From a bacterium (GTDB lineage: Bacteria; Zhuqueibacterota; Zhuqueibacteria; Residuimicrobiales; Oceaniaggregativiventaceae), in the NCBI GenBank assembly GCA_029565675.1, contig JAKQNP010000052.1, positions 62,001 to 126,000 of the forward strand: a stretch of DNA of 64,000 nt, read 5' to 3'. The translations under genes and the position numbers were made by a program. Positions within the stretch are counted from its first letter, which is position 1. Every line of letters begins with the position of its first letter. Shown here piece after piece: positions 25,980-33,980 of this stretch. The notes under the pieces are model-generated. The model was not told where the DNA came from and ran no database searches. It worked only from the letters and a program-made list of their open reading frames with translations.

Positions 25980-27472
25980 GCATCGCCAAGCTGGAAACCT
26001 GCGGTCTGAGAAAAGAATATCCGGGTACAGTCGCGCTCGATTCAGTGTCGCTGCAGTTTGAGGGCGGGAAAATCCACGCCTTGCTCGGCAAAAACGGCGC
26101 CGGCAAAAGCACATTGGTCAAGCTTCTCTCCGGAGCCATCCAGCCGACTGCCGGCAAAATATTCGTCGATGGACGCGAAGTCTCTTTCCATGGACCTTCA
26201 GAAGCATTTGCCGGAGGAATCGCTACCGTTTATCAGGAACTCAGCCTGGTCCCGCAGCTGACGGTGGCGGAGAACATCTTTTTGGGGCGAGCGCGGAAAC
26301 GCAGCGGAACGAGAGGTTTGTTGATCGATTGGCGGCAGACTTTTAGCGATGCGCGGCAGTTGCTCGCCGAAATGGAAGTTGAACTCGACGTGCAGCGGCC
26401 CGTGGCAGCGCTCGGGGTTGCCCAACAACAGATCGTTGAAATCGCCAAGGCGATGTCTTTCCGACCCTCTGCTCTGCTGCTCGATGAGCCGACTTCCGCC
26501 CTTGCGCAGCATGAAACGCAGAGTTTGTTCAAGCTGATCAGGAGGCTGGCCCAAAACGGAGTCGCTATAATTTATATTACCCATCGCTTGCAGGAATTGG
26601 AGTGGATCGCCGATCAGGTCAGTGTTCTGCGGGATGGCAAGCTGATCGGCACTCTGGAAATTGCCGATGCCAGAGCTGAAAAAATCTCCGAGATGATGTT
26701 CGGCCAAACGGTGCAAAAAAACCGTCCAGCCGATTTCAAGGCAACCGGTGAGACGGTGTTGATGGTGCGCGACTTGACCCGCAAACCTGCGTTTCACGAC
26801 GTCAGTTTCTCGCTTCAGCGGGGTGAAATCCTGGGCATAGCCGGCCTGCTGGGTTCGGGTCGCAGTGAGCTGCTCAAAGCCATCTATGGCGCCGAACCAT
26901 TCGATTCAGGTGAAATCGAGATCGCGGGTCGGATTGTGCGAAAAACCGATCCCATTCGCATGAAAAAATTCAAATTGGCATTCACGCCGGAAGATCGCAA
27001 GGCGGAAGGTTTGATACAGATTCTCAGCACTCGCGCCAATTTATGTCTGGCTGGGCTCAAGGTGGTGGCGCCAAAAGGATGGCTGAATAAAAAGCGGGAA
27101 AATCAGATCGTCAACCGCCTGGTGCAGGATCTCGATATCCAATTGGTGAACCTCGAATATCCGGTTGCCTCGCTGAGCGGCGGCAATCAACAAAAGGTGG
27201 TGATCGGCAACTGGCTGACCACCCATCCGCAGATCATTCTTCTCGATGAGCCTACCCGCGGTGTCGATGTGCAGGCCAAACAACAGATTTTCCAAATTAT
27301 GTGGGATCTCAGCCGGGAAGGGATCAGCTCCATTTTTGTTTCCAGCGAACTCGAAGAACTTGTTCAGGTTTGTCACCGCATTCTGATCATGAAAAAAGGC
27401 ACGATCGCGGAACAAGTCAAACCCGATCAACTCACCGCCGATGCACTGTTCGTTCGCTGTCTGGAAAAGTAG
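25976..27472 (+). CDS. Sugar ABC transporter ATP-binding protein, two-domain (RbsA-like)
   Basis: The 498-residue cytoplasmic subunit holds two ABC domains. Domain 1 (about 1-240) has Walker A GKNGAGKST, and Walker B LLLDEPTSAL. Domain 2 (about 255-495) has the degenerate P-loop GLLGSGRSE, typical of RbsA/MglA, the signature LSGGNQQK and Walker B ILLDEPTRGVD. The start is a TTG that overlaps the TGA of the binding-protein gene, an arrangement that makes translation coupled. It powers the permease encoded next. Confidence 0.95.
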   Translation: MSIAKLETCGLRKEYPGTVALDSVSLQFEGGKIHALLGKNGAGKSTLVKLLSGAIQPTAGKIFVDGREVSFHGPSEAFAGGIATVYQELSLVPQLTVAENIFLGRARKRSGTRGLLIDWRQTFSDARQLLAEMEVELDVQRPVAALGVAQQQIVEIAKAMSFRPSALLLDEPTSALAQHETQSLFKLIRRLAQNGVAIIYITHRLQELEWIADQVSVLRDGKLIGTLEIADARAEKISEMMFGQTVQKNRPADFKATGETVLMVRDLTRKPAFHDVSFSLQRGEILGIAGLLGSGRSELLKAIYGAEPFDSGEIEIAGRIVRKTDPIRMKKFKLAFTPEDRKAEGLIQILSTRANLCLAGLKVVAPKGWLNKKRENQIVNRLVQDLDIQLVNLEYPVASLSGGNQQKVVIGNWLTTHPQIILLDEPTRGVDVQAKQQIFQIMWDLSREGISSIFVSSELEELVQVCHRILIMKKGTIAEQVKPDQLTADALFVRCLEK

Positions 27473-27554
27473 CTCAACAACACCTATAGATCGCGGCGCC
27501 ACCCCACCATTTGAACCATCTGTAGCCGCAAGGACCAGCAAGGAGTCGTTGACC

Positions 27555-28589
27555 ATGACGTTGGATCGCATTCATAGGCAAAAAAATCGCGACAACAAGA
27601 GTGAGAACACCTTCAACTCCTCGATCAGCCACACTGCCAATCGGCTTAAACACCAACTTCTGGAAATTATCTTGCTGGCGCTTTGTATCTTTTTGGCTTT
27701 TCGAGCGCAGGGATTCTTTTCAACCCAGAATCTCTTCAATGTCCTGCGCAACGTTTCCATGCAGGGCATCATTGCGTTTGGGATGACGATGGTGATTATC
27801 AGCGGCGAAATCGATCTTTCAGTCGGCTCAGCGGTGGCCTTTGCCGGTTGCCTGACCGCCTATTTGACCCAATTTCTTACCAGCCCCGCCGTCGGTCTGC
27901 CGCATGAAGCGGCAATTCCACTGGCCATCCTTTGCACCCTGGTGGTGGGGTATCTGCTCGGCATCCTGACCGGGCTGATCCGCATGCGGTTCCAGGTGCC
28001 GACCTTCATAACCACGCTGGCGCTGATGACCGCCTTAACCGGTGCGGCCGAACTGATCACCAACGGATTTCCCATCACTCCCTTTCCAGAATGGTACAAT
28101 TTTTTGGGCGGCGGCTATGTCCTGGGTGTTCCCTTCCCCGCGCTGATTTTCATTGCCGTTTTCATTATCACCCATTTCCTCATGAGCCATGCCGCCTTTG
28201 GCCGCTCGATCTATGCCGTGGGTGGTAACATCGAGGCAGCGCGATTGAGCGGTATCGATGTCAAATCGGTCAAAAGACAGGTCATGGCAATCGTCGCCTT
28301 TCTGGCAGCGTTGAGCGGAATCATGCAATCCGCTGAAATCATGTCGGGAACCGCCACCACCGCCAAAGGTTGGGAATTGGACATCATCGCCGCTGTCATC
28401 ATCGGCGGAACCAGTTTGACCGGCGGCGAGGGAAAAATTAAGGGGACATTGATCGGGGTGATTTTTCTGGGAGTGCTGGTCAATGGCATGACACTGCTGA
28501 ACATCAACGAATATTGGCAACATGTGGTGCGCGGGCTTTTGATACTCGCGGCGGTGCTGATCAACCGCGCGCAACACGCTCGAGGTTAG
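27555..28589 (+). CDS. Sugar ABC transporter permease (RbsC-like)
   Basis: The 344-residue inner-membrane protein has the BPD_transp_2 architecture. Visible marks are GMTMVIISGEIDLSVGSAVA near the first third, the loop with GRSIYAVGGNIEAARLSGI, and the late IIGGTSLTGGEGKIKGTLIG. About eight to ten hydrophobic segments are present. The first 35 residues are unusually long, polar and basic for this family. AAGGAG stands before the ATG at 27555; an in-frame extension to 27441 is not needed. Confidence 0.94.
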   Translation: MTLDRIHRQKNRDNKSENTFNSSISHTANRLKHQLLEIILLALCIFLAFRAQGFFSTQNLFNVLRNVSMQGIIAFGMTMVIISGEIDLSVGSAVAFAGCLTAYLTQFLTSPAVGLPHEAAIPLAILCTLVVGYLLGILTGLIRMRFQVPTFITTLALMTALTGAAELITNGFPITPFPEWYNFLGGGYVLGVPFPALIFIAVFIITHFLMSHAAFGRSIYAVGGNIEAARLSGIDVKSVKRQVMAIVAFLAALSGIMQSAEIMSGTATTAKGWELDIIAAVIIGGTSLTGGEGKIKGTLIGVIFLGVLVNGMTLLNINEYWQHVVRGLLILAAVLINRAQHARG

Positions 28590-28754
28590 GCAGTTTTTTT
28601 GCCTTGCTGCACAACCATCGCAGCGAGACGGGAACGGCTGAGACGGCTGGATTCTGTCAACACAAGAATCCCTTTCAGTGGCGCAGAAAATGGAAAACCG
28701 CTGAGTCACTTTAATAATTCTCTTACTTTTATTCATATACTAACAGGAGCAGTA

Positions 28755-30107
28755 ATGGGTTTTCCGAAGAATTTCGTCTGGGGTGCAGCTGCAGCCAGCT
28801 ATCAGGTAGAAGGCGCTGCTTTTGAGGATGGCAAGGGTCTGTCGGTGTGGGATATGATGTCCCATTGGCCCGGCCGAATCTGGGAAGAGAACCATGGCGA
28901 CGTTTCTTGCGATCACTACCACCACTACCAAAAAGATGTCGACTTGATGGCGGAAATCGGCTTGCAGGCTTATCGCCTGTCCATCAGCTGGCCGCGAGTG
29001 TTGCCAGAGGGAATTGGACCTGTCAACAAAAAGGGTCTCGATTTTTACGACAAGTTGATCGATGCCTTGCTCGCCAAAAAGATCGAGCCCTGGGTAACCC
29101 TGTTTCATTGGGACTATCCCTATGCATTGTTTTGCCGGGGCGGTTGGCTCAACCCGGACAGCCCGGATTGGTTTGCCGAGTATTCCGGGGTTATCGCAGA
29201 CCGGCTCTCTGACCGGGTGACCCATTGGATGACCCAGAACGAGCCGCAGTGTTTTATCGGTCTTGGTCATCAGTCGGGTGAACACGCACCAGGATTAAAG
29301 CTCGATTTCCCGCAGATTCTGCAGATTACCCATCACGCCTTGCTCGCGCACGGAAAATCGGTTCAGGTCCTGCGCAGTCGCGCAAAAGCCAAACCTTTGA
29401 TCGGCGCTGCGCCGGTAGGGGTTGCCCTGATCCCGGCAAGCGACTCCAAAGCCGATATCGAGGCCGCCCGCAAACGCATGTTCTCGATCACCGAAAAACA
29501 CTACTGGAACAATACCTGGTATGCTGACCCGATGATTTTTGGCCGTTATCCCGAAGACGGGCTTGCGGTTTTTGGCAAGGCCGTTCCCGACTTTCCGGCG
29601 ACAGATATGGAGACCATCTGCCAACCTCTCGACTTTTATGGCGCTAATATGTATTGGTCTGACCCCGTTCGTGCCACTGAGGACGGCGGCAGTGAAGTCG
29701 TGCCTTTTCCGACCGGACCGGCAGTGACCACCATGGGGTGGAAAGTCGTCCCAGAAACGCTCTATTGGGGACCGAGATTTCTCTATGAGCGCTACAAGCT
29801 CCCTATTGTGGTCACGGAAAACGGCATTGCGAATATGGATTGGGTGCACCTGGACGGCAAGGTACACGATCCACAACGCATCGATTATCTCCGCCGCTAT
29901 CTGCAGCAATACCGACGGGCGATCGAGGACGGTGTGGAAGGCAAAGGCTATTTCAACTGGTCAGTGATCGACAATTTCGAGTGGGCACATGGTTATCGCC
30001 AGCGCTTCGGGCTCATCTATGTCGATTATGCAAGCCAAAAGCGTATTCTCAAAGACTCTGCATTTTGGTATCAAGAAGTGATTCGCAGCAACGGTTCGAT
30101 TATTTAA
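28755..30107 (+). CDS. Beta-glucosidase (glycoside hydrolase family 1)
   Basis: The 450-residue enzyme matches GH1 in length and motifs. It has the N-terminal NFVWGAAAASYQVEG signature, the acid/base glutamate in WMTQNEPQ, the nucleophile in VVTENG and the late FNWSVIDNFEWAHGY segment. It has no signal peptide, so it works on glycosides already imported by the ABC transporter encoded just upstream. AACAGGAGCAG precedes the ATG. Both beta-glucosidase and beta-galactosidase or 6-phospho forms occur in the family; the sequence alone does not decide. Confidence 0.96.
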   Translation: MGFPKNFVWGAAAASYQVEGAAFEDGKGLSVWDMMSHWPGRIWEENHGDVSCDHYHHYQKDVDLMAEIGLQAYRLSISWPRVLPEGIGPVNKKGLDFYDKLIDALLAKKIEPWVTLFHWDYPYALFCRGGWLNPDSPDWFAEYSGVIADRLSDRVTHWMTQNEPQCFIGLGHQSGEHAPGLKLDFPQILQITHHALLAHGKSVQVLRSRAKAKPLIGAAPVGVALIPASDSKADIEAARKRMFSITEKHYWNNTWYADPMIFGRYPEDGLAVFGKAVPDFPATDMETICQPLDFYGANMYWSDPVRATEDGGSEVVPFPTGPAVTTMGWKVVPETLYWGPRFLYERYKLPIVVTENGIANMDWVHLDGKVHDPQRIDYLRRYLQQYRRAIEDGVEGKGYFNWSVIDNFEWAHGYRQRFGLIYVDYASQKRILKDSAFWYQEVIRSNGSII

Positions 30108-30184
30108 GTCTGCAGTTGCGCCGGAAAATGACTGCTCGTGGCGACCTAAATTCAGACAGATCACTCTAATCGACGGTAAGATCG

Positions 30185-31195
30185 ATGGTGGGCGGCAATC
30201 GTGCTGGCAAGATGAAAGAGCTGGCTGAAATCATAACGGCTGTGGATGGTCAGCAGATTAAGAATCACCTTTTCCATCTCGCCAAGGACCCTCTGCCCTG
30301 CCGTTGTCTCAATGTCAGCCGGCCGGGAGTCCTGACAAATACTCTGTATGAGGCGGATCGCTATTTGATCAGTTTCATGCAGAGTTGGGGTTATCGCATC
30401 GAGCGCGAGATCGTTGCTGTGCAGGCTTTTCAACCCGACACAGCCGTTGCGTGGGGTTTTCGCAAACCGCTGCCCGATGAACCGTGGTATGCAGCGCTCA
30501 ATATCTGGGCGACCCGAGCGGGACAGGGTCAATCACCCGGAGCGATTGTTTTGGTCGCCCACAAGGACAGCCAAAGTTGGCTCAAGTGCGCACCGGGTGG
30601 CCATGACAATGCGATCGGCGTGGCTGCTTTGCTCGAAATCGCCAGAATCCTGGCCGACAAACTTTTGAACAGCAGCCTGCGCCTGCTTTTTTGCAACGAA
30701 GAACACTGGCCGTGGACCAGCAGAGCCGCTGCCCAACGTTTTTCGCGCTCCGACACCAAAGCGCTGGCGGTATTCAACGTAGACAGCATCGCAGGTCAGA
30801 GCGAAGCCGACCGGTTGGCCGGCCGAAGGCCGCATGTGCTGCGCTATGGTACATCTGAAGGAGAAGAGCTGGCTGATCAGATCATCCAGCTCAATGCAGA
30901 GTTGGAACTGGGGCTGGAAGTCAGAAAGGTTCACTGCCCAAAGCCGAATGACGATGATGGTTCGTTCCTTCTGGCTGGTGTACGGCCGACTCTGTTGCAC
31001 ATCGGCAGCTTGCCCTATGCCGAGCCGCATTATCATACTCTTGACGATTGTGCGGAAGTGGTGGATATCGAGCTGGCCGCGCAGAGCACGCGTCTGATAG
31101 TAGCGGCGGCTGTCGATTGCGATCGACGAGCTGCGGCGGATCTAAACGGCGACATGAGCCCCAAGCGCCACATCCTGCAAACAACAAGTGACTGA
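30185..31195 (+). CDS. M28-family zinc hydrolase (aminopeptidase/deacylase-like)
   Basis: The 336-residue protein has the two-zinc ligand pattern of the M28 family: VLVAHKDS (His, Asp), GGHDNAIGVAALLE (Asp), LLFCNEEHW (Glu pair), VFNVDSI (Asp) and EPHYHTLDD (His). The first zinc His-x-Asp is written HKD as in many M28 members. No signal peptide is seen, so it is cytoplasmic. In this operon it could remove an amino-acyl or acyl group from an imported sugar rather than act on proteins; that is inference. An alternative start is the ATG at 30212. Confidence 0.85.
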   Translation: MVGGNRAGKMKELAEIITAVDGQQIKNHLFHLAKDPLPCRCLNVSRPGVLTNTLYEADRYLISFMQSWGYRIEREIVAVQAFQPDTAVAWGFRKPLPDEPWYAALNIWATRAGQGQSPGAIVLVAHKDSQSWLKCAPGGHDNAIGVAALLEIARILADKLLNSSLRLLFCNEEHWPWTSRAAAQRFSRSDTKALAVFNVDSIAGQSEADRLAGRRPHVLRYGTSEGEELADQIIQLNAELELGLEVRKVHCPKPNDDDGSFLLAGVRPTLLHIGSLPYAEPHYHTLDDCAEVVDIELAAQSTRLIVAAAVDCDRRAAADLNGDMSPKRHILQTTSD

Positions 31196-31224
31196 TTTTC
31201 GCACCGTTTTTAGAGGAAACGATC

Positions 31225-32517
31225 ATGAGCCGATTGGCCATCAACGGCGGCGACGCAGTAACCAAGAACTGGCTCGTTGCCAAGGGATTGAAGAAACGCC
31301 GCGACCTGGAGCGGCAATTTTTGCTCGAAGCCTATGACAGCGATGTATGGGATGATTGGCCGGAAACCGAGTCGCAGGCATCGCGTTTTGCTGCTGAATG
31401 GGCGGAATTCTGTGGGTCAGCTTTTTGTGCGCTGCTGACCAACGGCACCCACACCTTGCAGGTGGCGTTGGAAACCCTGGATATCGGCGCCGGTGATGAA
31501 GTGATTGTGCCCGGACTGACCTGGCAAGCGACTGCCAGCGCGGTATGCGACGTCAACGCGGTGCCAGTTATAGTGGATATCGAACCCGACACTCTGTGCA
31601 TCGACCCGGCGCTGATCGAGGCGGCGATCACTTCGCGCACCCGGGCGATCATTCCTGTACACCTCTATCACCGAATGGCTGATCTGGATCAGTTGAGCGA
31701 GATCGCCCGCAAACACAATCTGGCGATTGTGGAGGACTGCGCGCATACCCACGGCTCGCGGTGGCGAGACAAAGGTGCAGGTACGCTGGGAACCCTTGGC
31801 AGCTACAGTTTTCAGCGCTCCAAGTTGCTCACCGCCGGAGAGGGTGGCGCGCTGCTCATGCAAGACGAACAGATTTACTGGAAAGTGGTCAGTCAGCGCA
31901 GCTGCGGCCGGGAATACCGCGCCGGCATCAAAATTCACAGCGGCAATTATCGGATGACCAGTCTGCAGGCGGCGGTGTTGCGCGGACAATTGATGGCTTT
32001 TCGGGAGAATGCCTCGCTGATCGATGCGCGCGGACGCGATCTGGACCGTGCGGTCGATGCAGCGCCAGGCGTGCGCTCTCTGCGCCGCCATAAAGCCATC
32101 ACCCGGCAATGCAGCTATATGTACGCCTTTCTGCTTGAACCGCAAGAATGGCCGGATATCCCGGCAACCGAGTTTCGCCGGGCGCTGGCAGCCGAGTTGG
32201 GTATCGAATTTTATTCCCCGTATACCCCCCTTTCCCACAGCGAAGTCTATTACCCGCACAGCAAAAAACGGCATCATTTGAATAAAGCGTATCTCGGATC
32301 GATTTCGCCGTCGCGCTGGGATCTGCCGATTTGCGACGATATTTGGCAAAACCGTGCGGTTTTGGCATTGTGGCCTGTGTTCAGCGTTGCGGCCGAACAG
32401 GTTTCCCTGCTGACCGATGCGATCGCCAAACTACACAAAGAACGCGATGAATTGCGCAAGGGAATTCGACGACGAACGAATCACCCTGGGAAGGCTATCG
32501 CGGCGCTGTTTCTCTGA
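31225..32517 (+). CDS. DegT/DnrJ/EryC1/StrS-family PLP aminotransferase
   Basis: The 430-residue enzyme is a sugar or cyclitol aminotransferase. The PLP lysine is expected at about residue 200 in SFQRSKLLTAGEGG. Other marks are LTNGTHTLQVAL (phosphate cup), EVIVPGLTWQATA and VEDCAHTHGSRW, where the Asp binds the pyridine nitrogen. The family transfers an amino group from glutamate or glutamine to a keto-sugar or ketocyclitol such as an inosose, and some members run in reverse in catabolism. The last 20 residues (after DELRKG) look unlike the family and overlap the next gene in another frame. Confidence 0.93.
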   Translation: MSRLAINGGDAVTKNWLVAKGLKKRRDLERQFLLEAYDSDVWDDWPETESQASRFAAEWAEFCGSAFCALLTNGTHTLQVALETLDIGAGDEVIVPGLTWQATASAVCDVNAVPVIVDIEPDTLCIDPALIEAAITSRTRAIIPVHLYHRMADLDQLSEIARKHNLAIVEDCAHTHGSRWRDKGAGTLGTLGSYSFQRSKLLTAGEGGALLMQDEQIYWKVVSQRSCGREYRAGIKIHSGNYRMTSLQAAVLRGQLMAFRENASLIDARGRDLDRAVDAAPGVRSLRRHKAITRQCSYMYAFLLEPQEWPDIPATEFRRALAAELGIEFYSPYTPLSHSEVYYPHSKKRHHLNKAYLGSISPSRWDLPICDDIWQNRAVLALWPVFSVAAEQVSLLTDAIAKLHKERDELRKGIRRRTNHPGKAIAALFL

Positions 32518-33218
32518 CCTTTGATGACGGCACCCGCGATCAGCTGGAAAACGCGGTACCAGCTCTCGAGCGTTTTGGCCTGCGCGCGACGTTTTATCTG
32601 CTGCCGCAGGGCGAGCACTGGCGTGAACGTTTAGAACCATGGCAACCTGCTGTAGCCCGGGGACACGAAGTTGGCAACCACTCGCTCAGCCATATCTGTT
32701 CGAATACGCTGGCAGGCCGGCGCGGCGGTCTGGAAGACCGCACAGTGACAGAAATTGCAGAAGATGTATTCGAAGCTCAAAGAAGATTGACCACGATCTT
32801 TCCTGATCGCGAAAACTGGACCTTTGCCTACCCCTGCTATTGCACGTTTGTCGGCCGGGGGCGCAACCGGCAGAGTTATGTGCCGCTGATCGCCGAGCAT
32901 TTTTTGGCCGGCCGGGGGGGCGGTGAAAAGGGATTCGGCAATCGACCTGAACTGGTCGATCTGGCTTGCGTCTGGGCACAGCCGGCAGAAGGCATGAGCG
33001 GCTTCGAGATGATCGGCCTTGTGGAAGCCGTGGCTGCCCAGGGACAATGGCTGGTATTGGTCTTTCACAAAATAGACGGCGATCGACTGAGCGTGGCCAG
33101 CACCGATCTGCATCTGCTCTTTCAGCACCTGCAGCGTCGGCAGCAGGAAATTTGGACCGCACCGTTGGTCGATGTGGCTCACCAGGTGAGCCGGTGGCAA
33201 AATCAGCAATGGGGTTAA
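32451..33218 (+). CDS. Polysaccharide deacetylase (NodB-type) without a canonical start codon
   Basis: In the frame after the TGA at 32448-32450 there is an open stretch of about 255 residues with the NodB motifs SLTFDDGT and GHEVGNHSLSH and a late LVLVFHKID. The family removes N- or O-acetyl groups from sugars using a metal held by one Asp and two His, all visible here. No ATG, GTG or TTG occurs in frame before 32745, which lies beyond both motifs. Options are an ATT start at 32451, a CTG at 32514 overlapping the aminotransferase TGA, a -1 frameshift giving a fusion with the aminotransferase, or an assembly error. The stop is 18 bases before mscL. Confidence 0.75.
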   Translation: MAQGNSTTNESPWEGYRGAVSLTFDDGTRDQLENAVPALERFGLRATFYLLPQGEHWRERLEPWQPAVARGHEVGNHSLSHICSNTLAGRRGGLEDRTVTEIAEDVFEAQRRLTTIFPDRENWTFAYPCYCTFVGRGRNRQSYVPLIAEHFLAGRGGGEKGFGNRPELVDLACVWAQPAEGMSGFEMIGLVEAVAAQGQWLVLVFHKIDGDRLSVASTDLHLLFQHLQRRQQEIWTAPLVDVAHQVSRWQNQQWG

Positions 33219-33236
33219 TCACAAAGGAGGAGAAAA

Positions 33237-33689
33237 ATGTTACAAGAGTTTAAAAAATTCGCCATGCGCGGCAACGTGATCGACATGGCTGTCGGCATCA
33301 TCGTGGGTTCGGCATTCGGCGCGATCGTCAAATCGATCGTCGACGATGTCATCATGCCGCCCATCGGCCTGTTGCTCGGCAACGTCGATTTTTCCAATCT
33401 TTTCGTCACTTTGAAACAAGGCCTCACACCCGGCCCCTATGCCTCGCTGGCCGATGCATCAGCTGCGGGCGCAGTGGTCATCCGATACGGCATCTTTATC
33501 AATACCATTGTCAGTTTTCTGATCATTGCCTTGGTGATCTTTTTCCTGATCCGCAGCATCAACAAACTGACGGAGAAAAAAGAAGTTCCGGCCGCACCGA
33601 CGACCAAAGCTTGCCCCTACTGCCTGTCGACCATCGCCATCCAGGCAACCCGCTGTCCGCATTGCACCTCGGAATTGAAATCGGCATAA
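33237..33689 (+). CDS. mscL: Large-conductance mechanosensitive channel with zinc-ribbon tail
   Basis: The 150-residue inner-membrane protein opens under membrane tension to release solutes. The N-terminal amphipathic helix and TM1 ([20 protein letters not shown]) and TM2 ([20 protein letters not shown]) are standard. After the usual end of MscL the chain continues with a Pro/Ala linker and CPYC and CPHC, separated by 12 residues, a zinc-ribbon-like tail. AAAGGAGGAG before the ATG is a strong ribosome site. It is the last gene of the plus-strand cluster and is followed by a hairpin. Confidence 0.95.
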   Translation: MLQEFKKFAMRGNVIDMAVGIIVGSAFGAIVKSIVDDVIMPPIGLLLGNVDFSNLFVTLKQGLTPGPYASLADASAAGAVVIRYGIFINTIVSFLIIALVIFFLIRSINKLTEKKEVPAAPTTKACPYCLSTIAIQATRCPHCTSELKSA

Positions 33690-33696
33690 ATCAATG

Positions 33697-33725
33697 CTGC
33701 GGCGCATCGACTCGATGCGCCGCAG
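33697..33725. terminator. Hairpin after mscL (14-bp perfect stem)
   Basis: CTGCGGCGCATCGA and TCGATGCGCCGCAG pair with one base between them. A loose T-rich stretch (TTCTTTGTTTTT) follows. It is placed as a terminator for the plus-strand operon; the short loop is unusual. Confidence 0.6.
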
Positions 33726-33980
33726 ATCCATTCTTTGTTTTTGCTGCTGTGCATCTTGCCAACCATTCCTCTCGTTCGATCCTACTTGTAGGATGTTTCC
33801 ATTGATCAGCTTTTTATGGGAAGCCAGACAGGAAACAGAAGACCCGATTTGCAAACAAATAGGACGTGCACGAGAACAACCTGTGCCTCAGCGTCCGGAT
33901 TCGATTGCGGCATGGAGTGCTGGATCGTCCGAGAGATCAAGCGGGGACGATCCGAATGTCGTATGCTGTACAAAAATGGT

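Noticed and set aside
25970-25985. Frameshift between the binding-protein and ATP-binding genes
   Set aside because: The TTGA overlap gives two full-length family members, so it is normal translational coupling.
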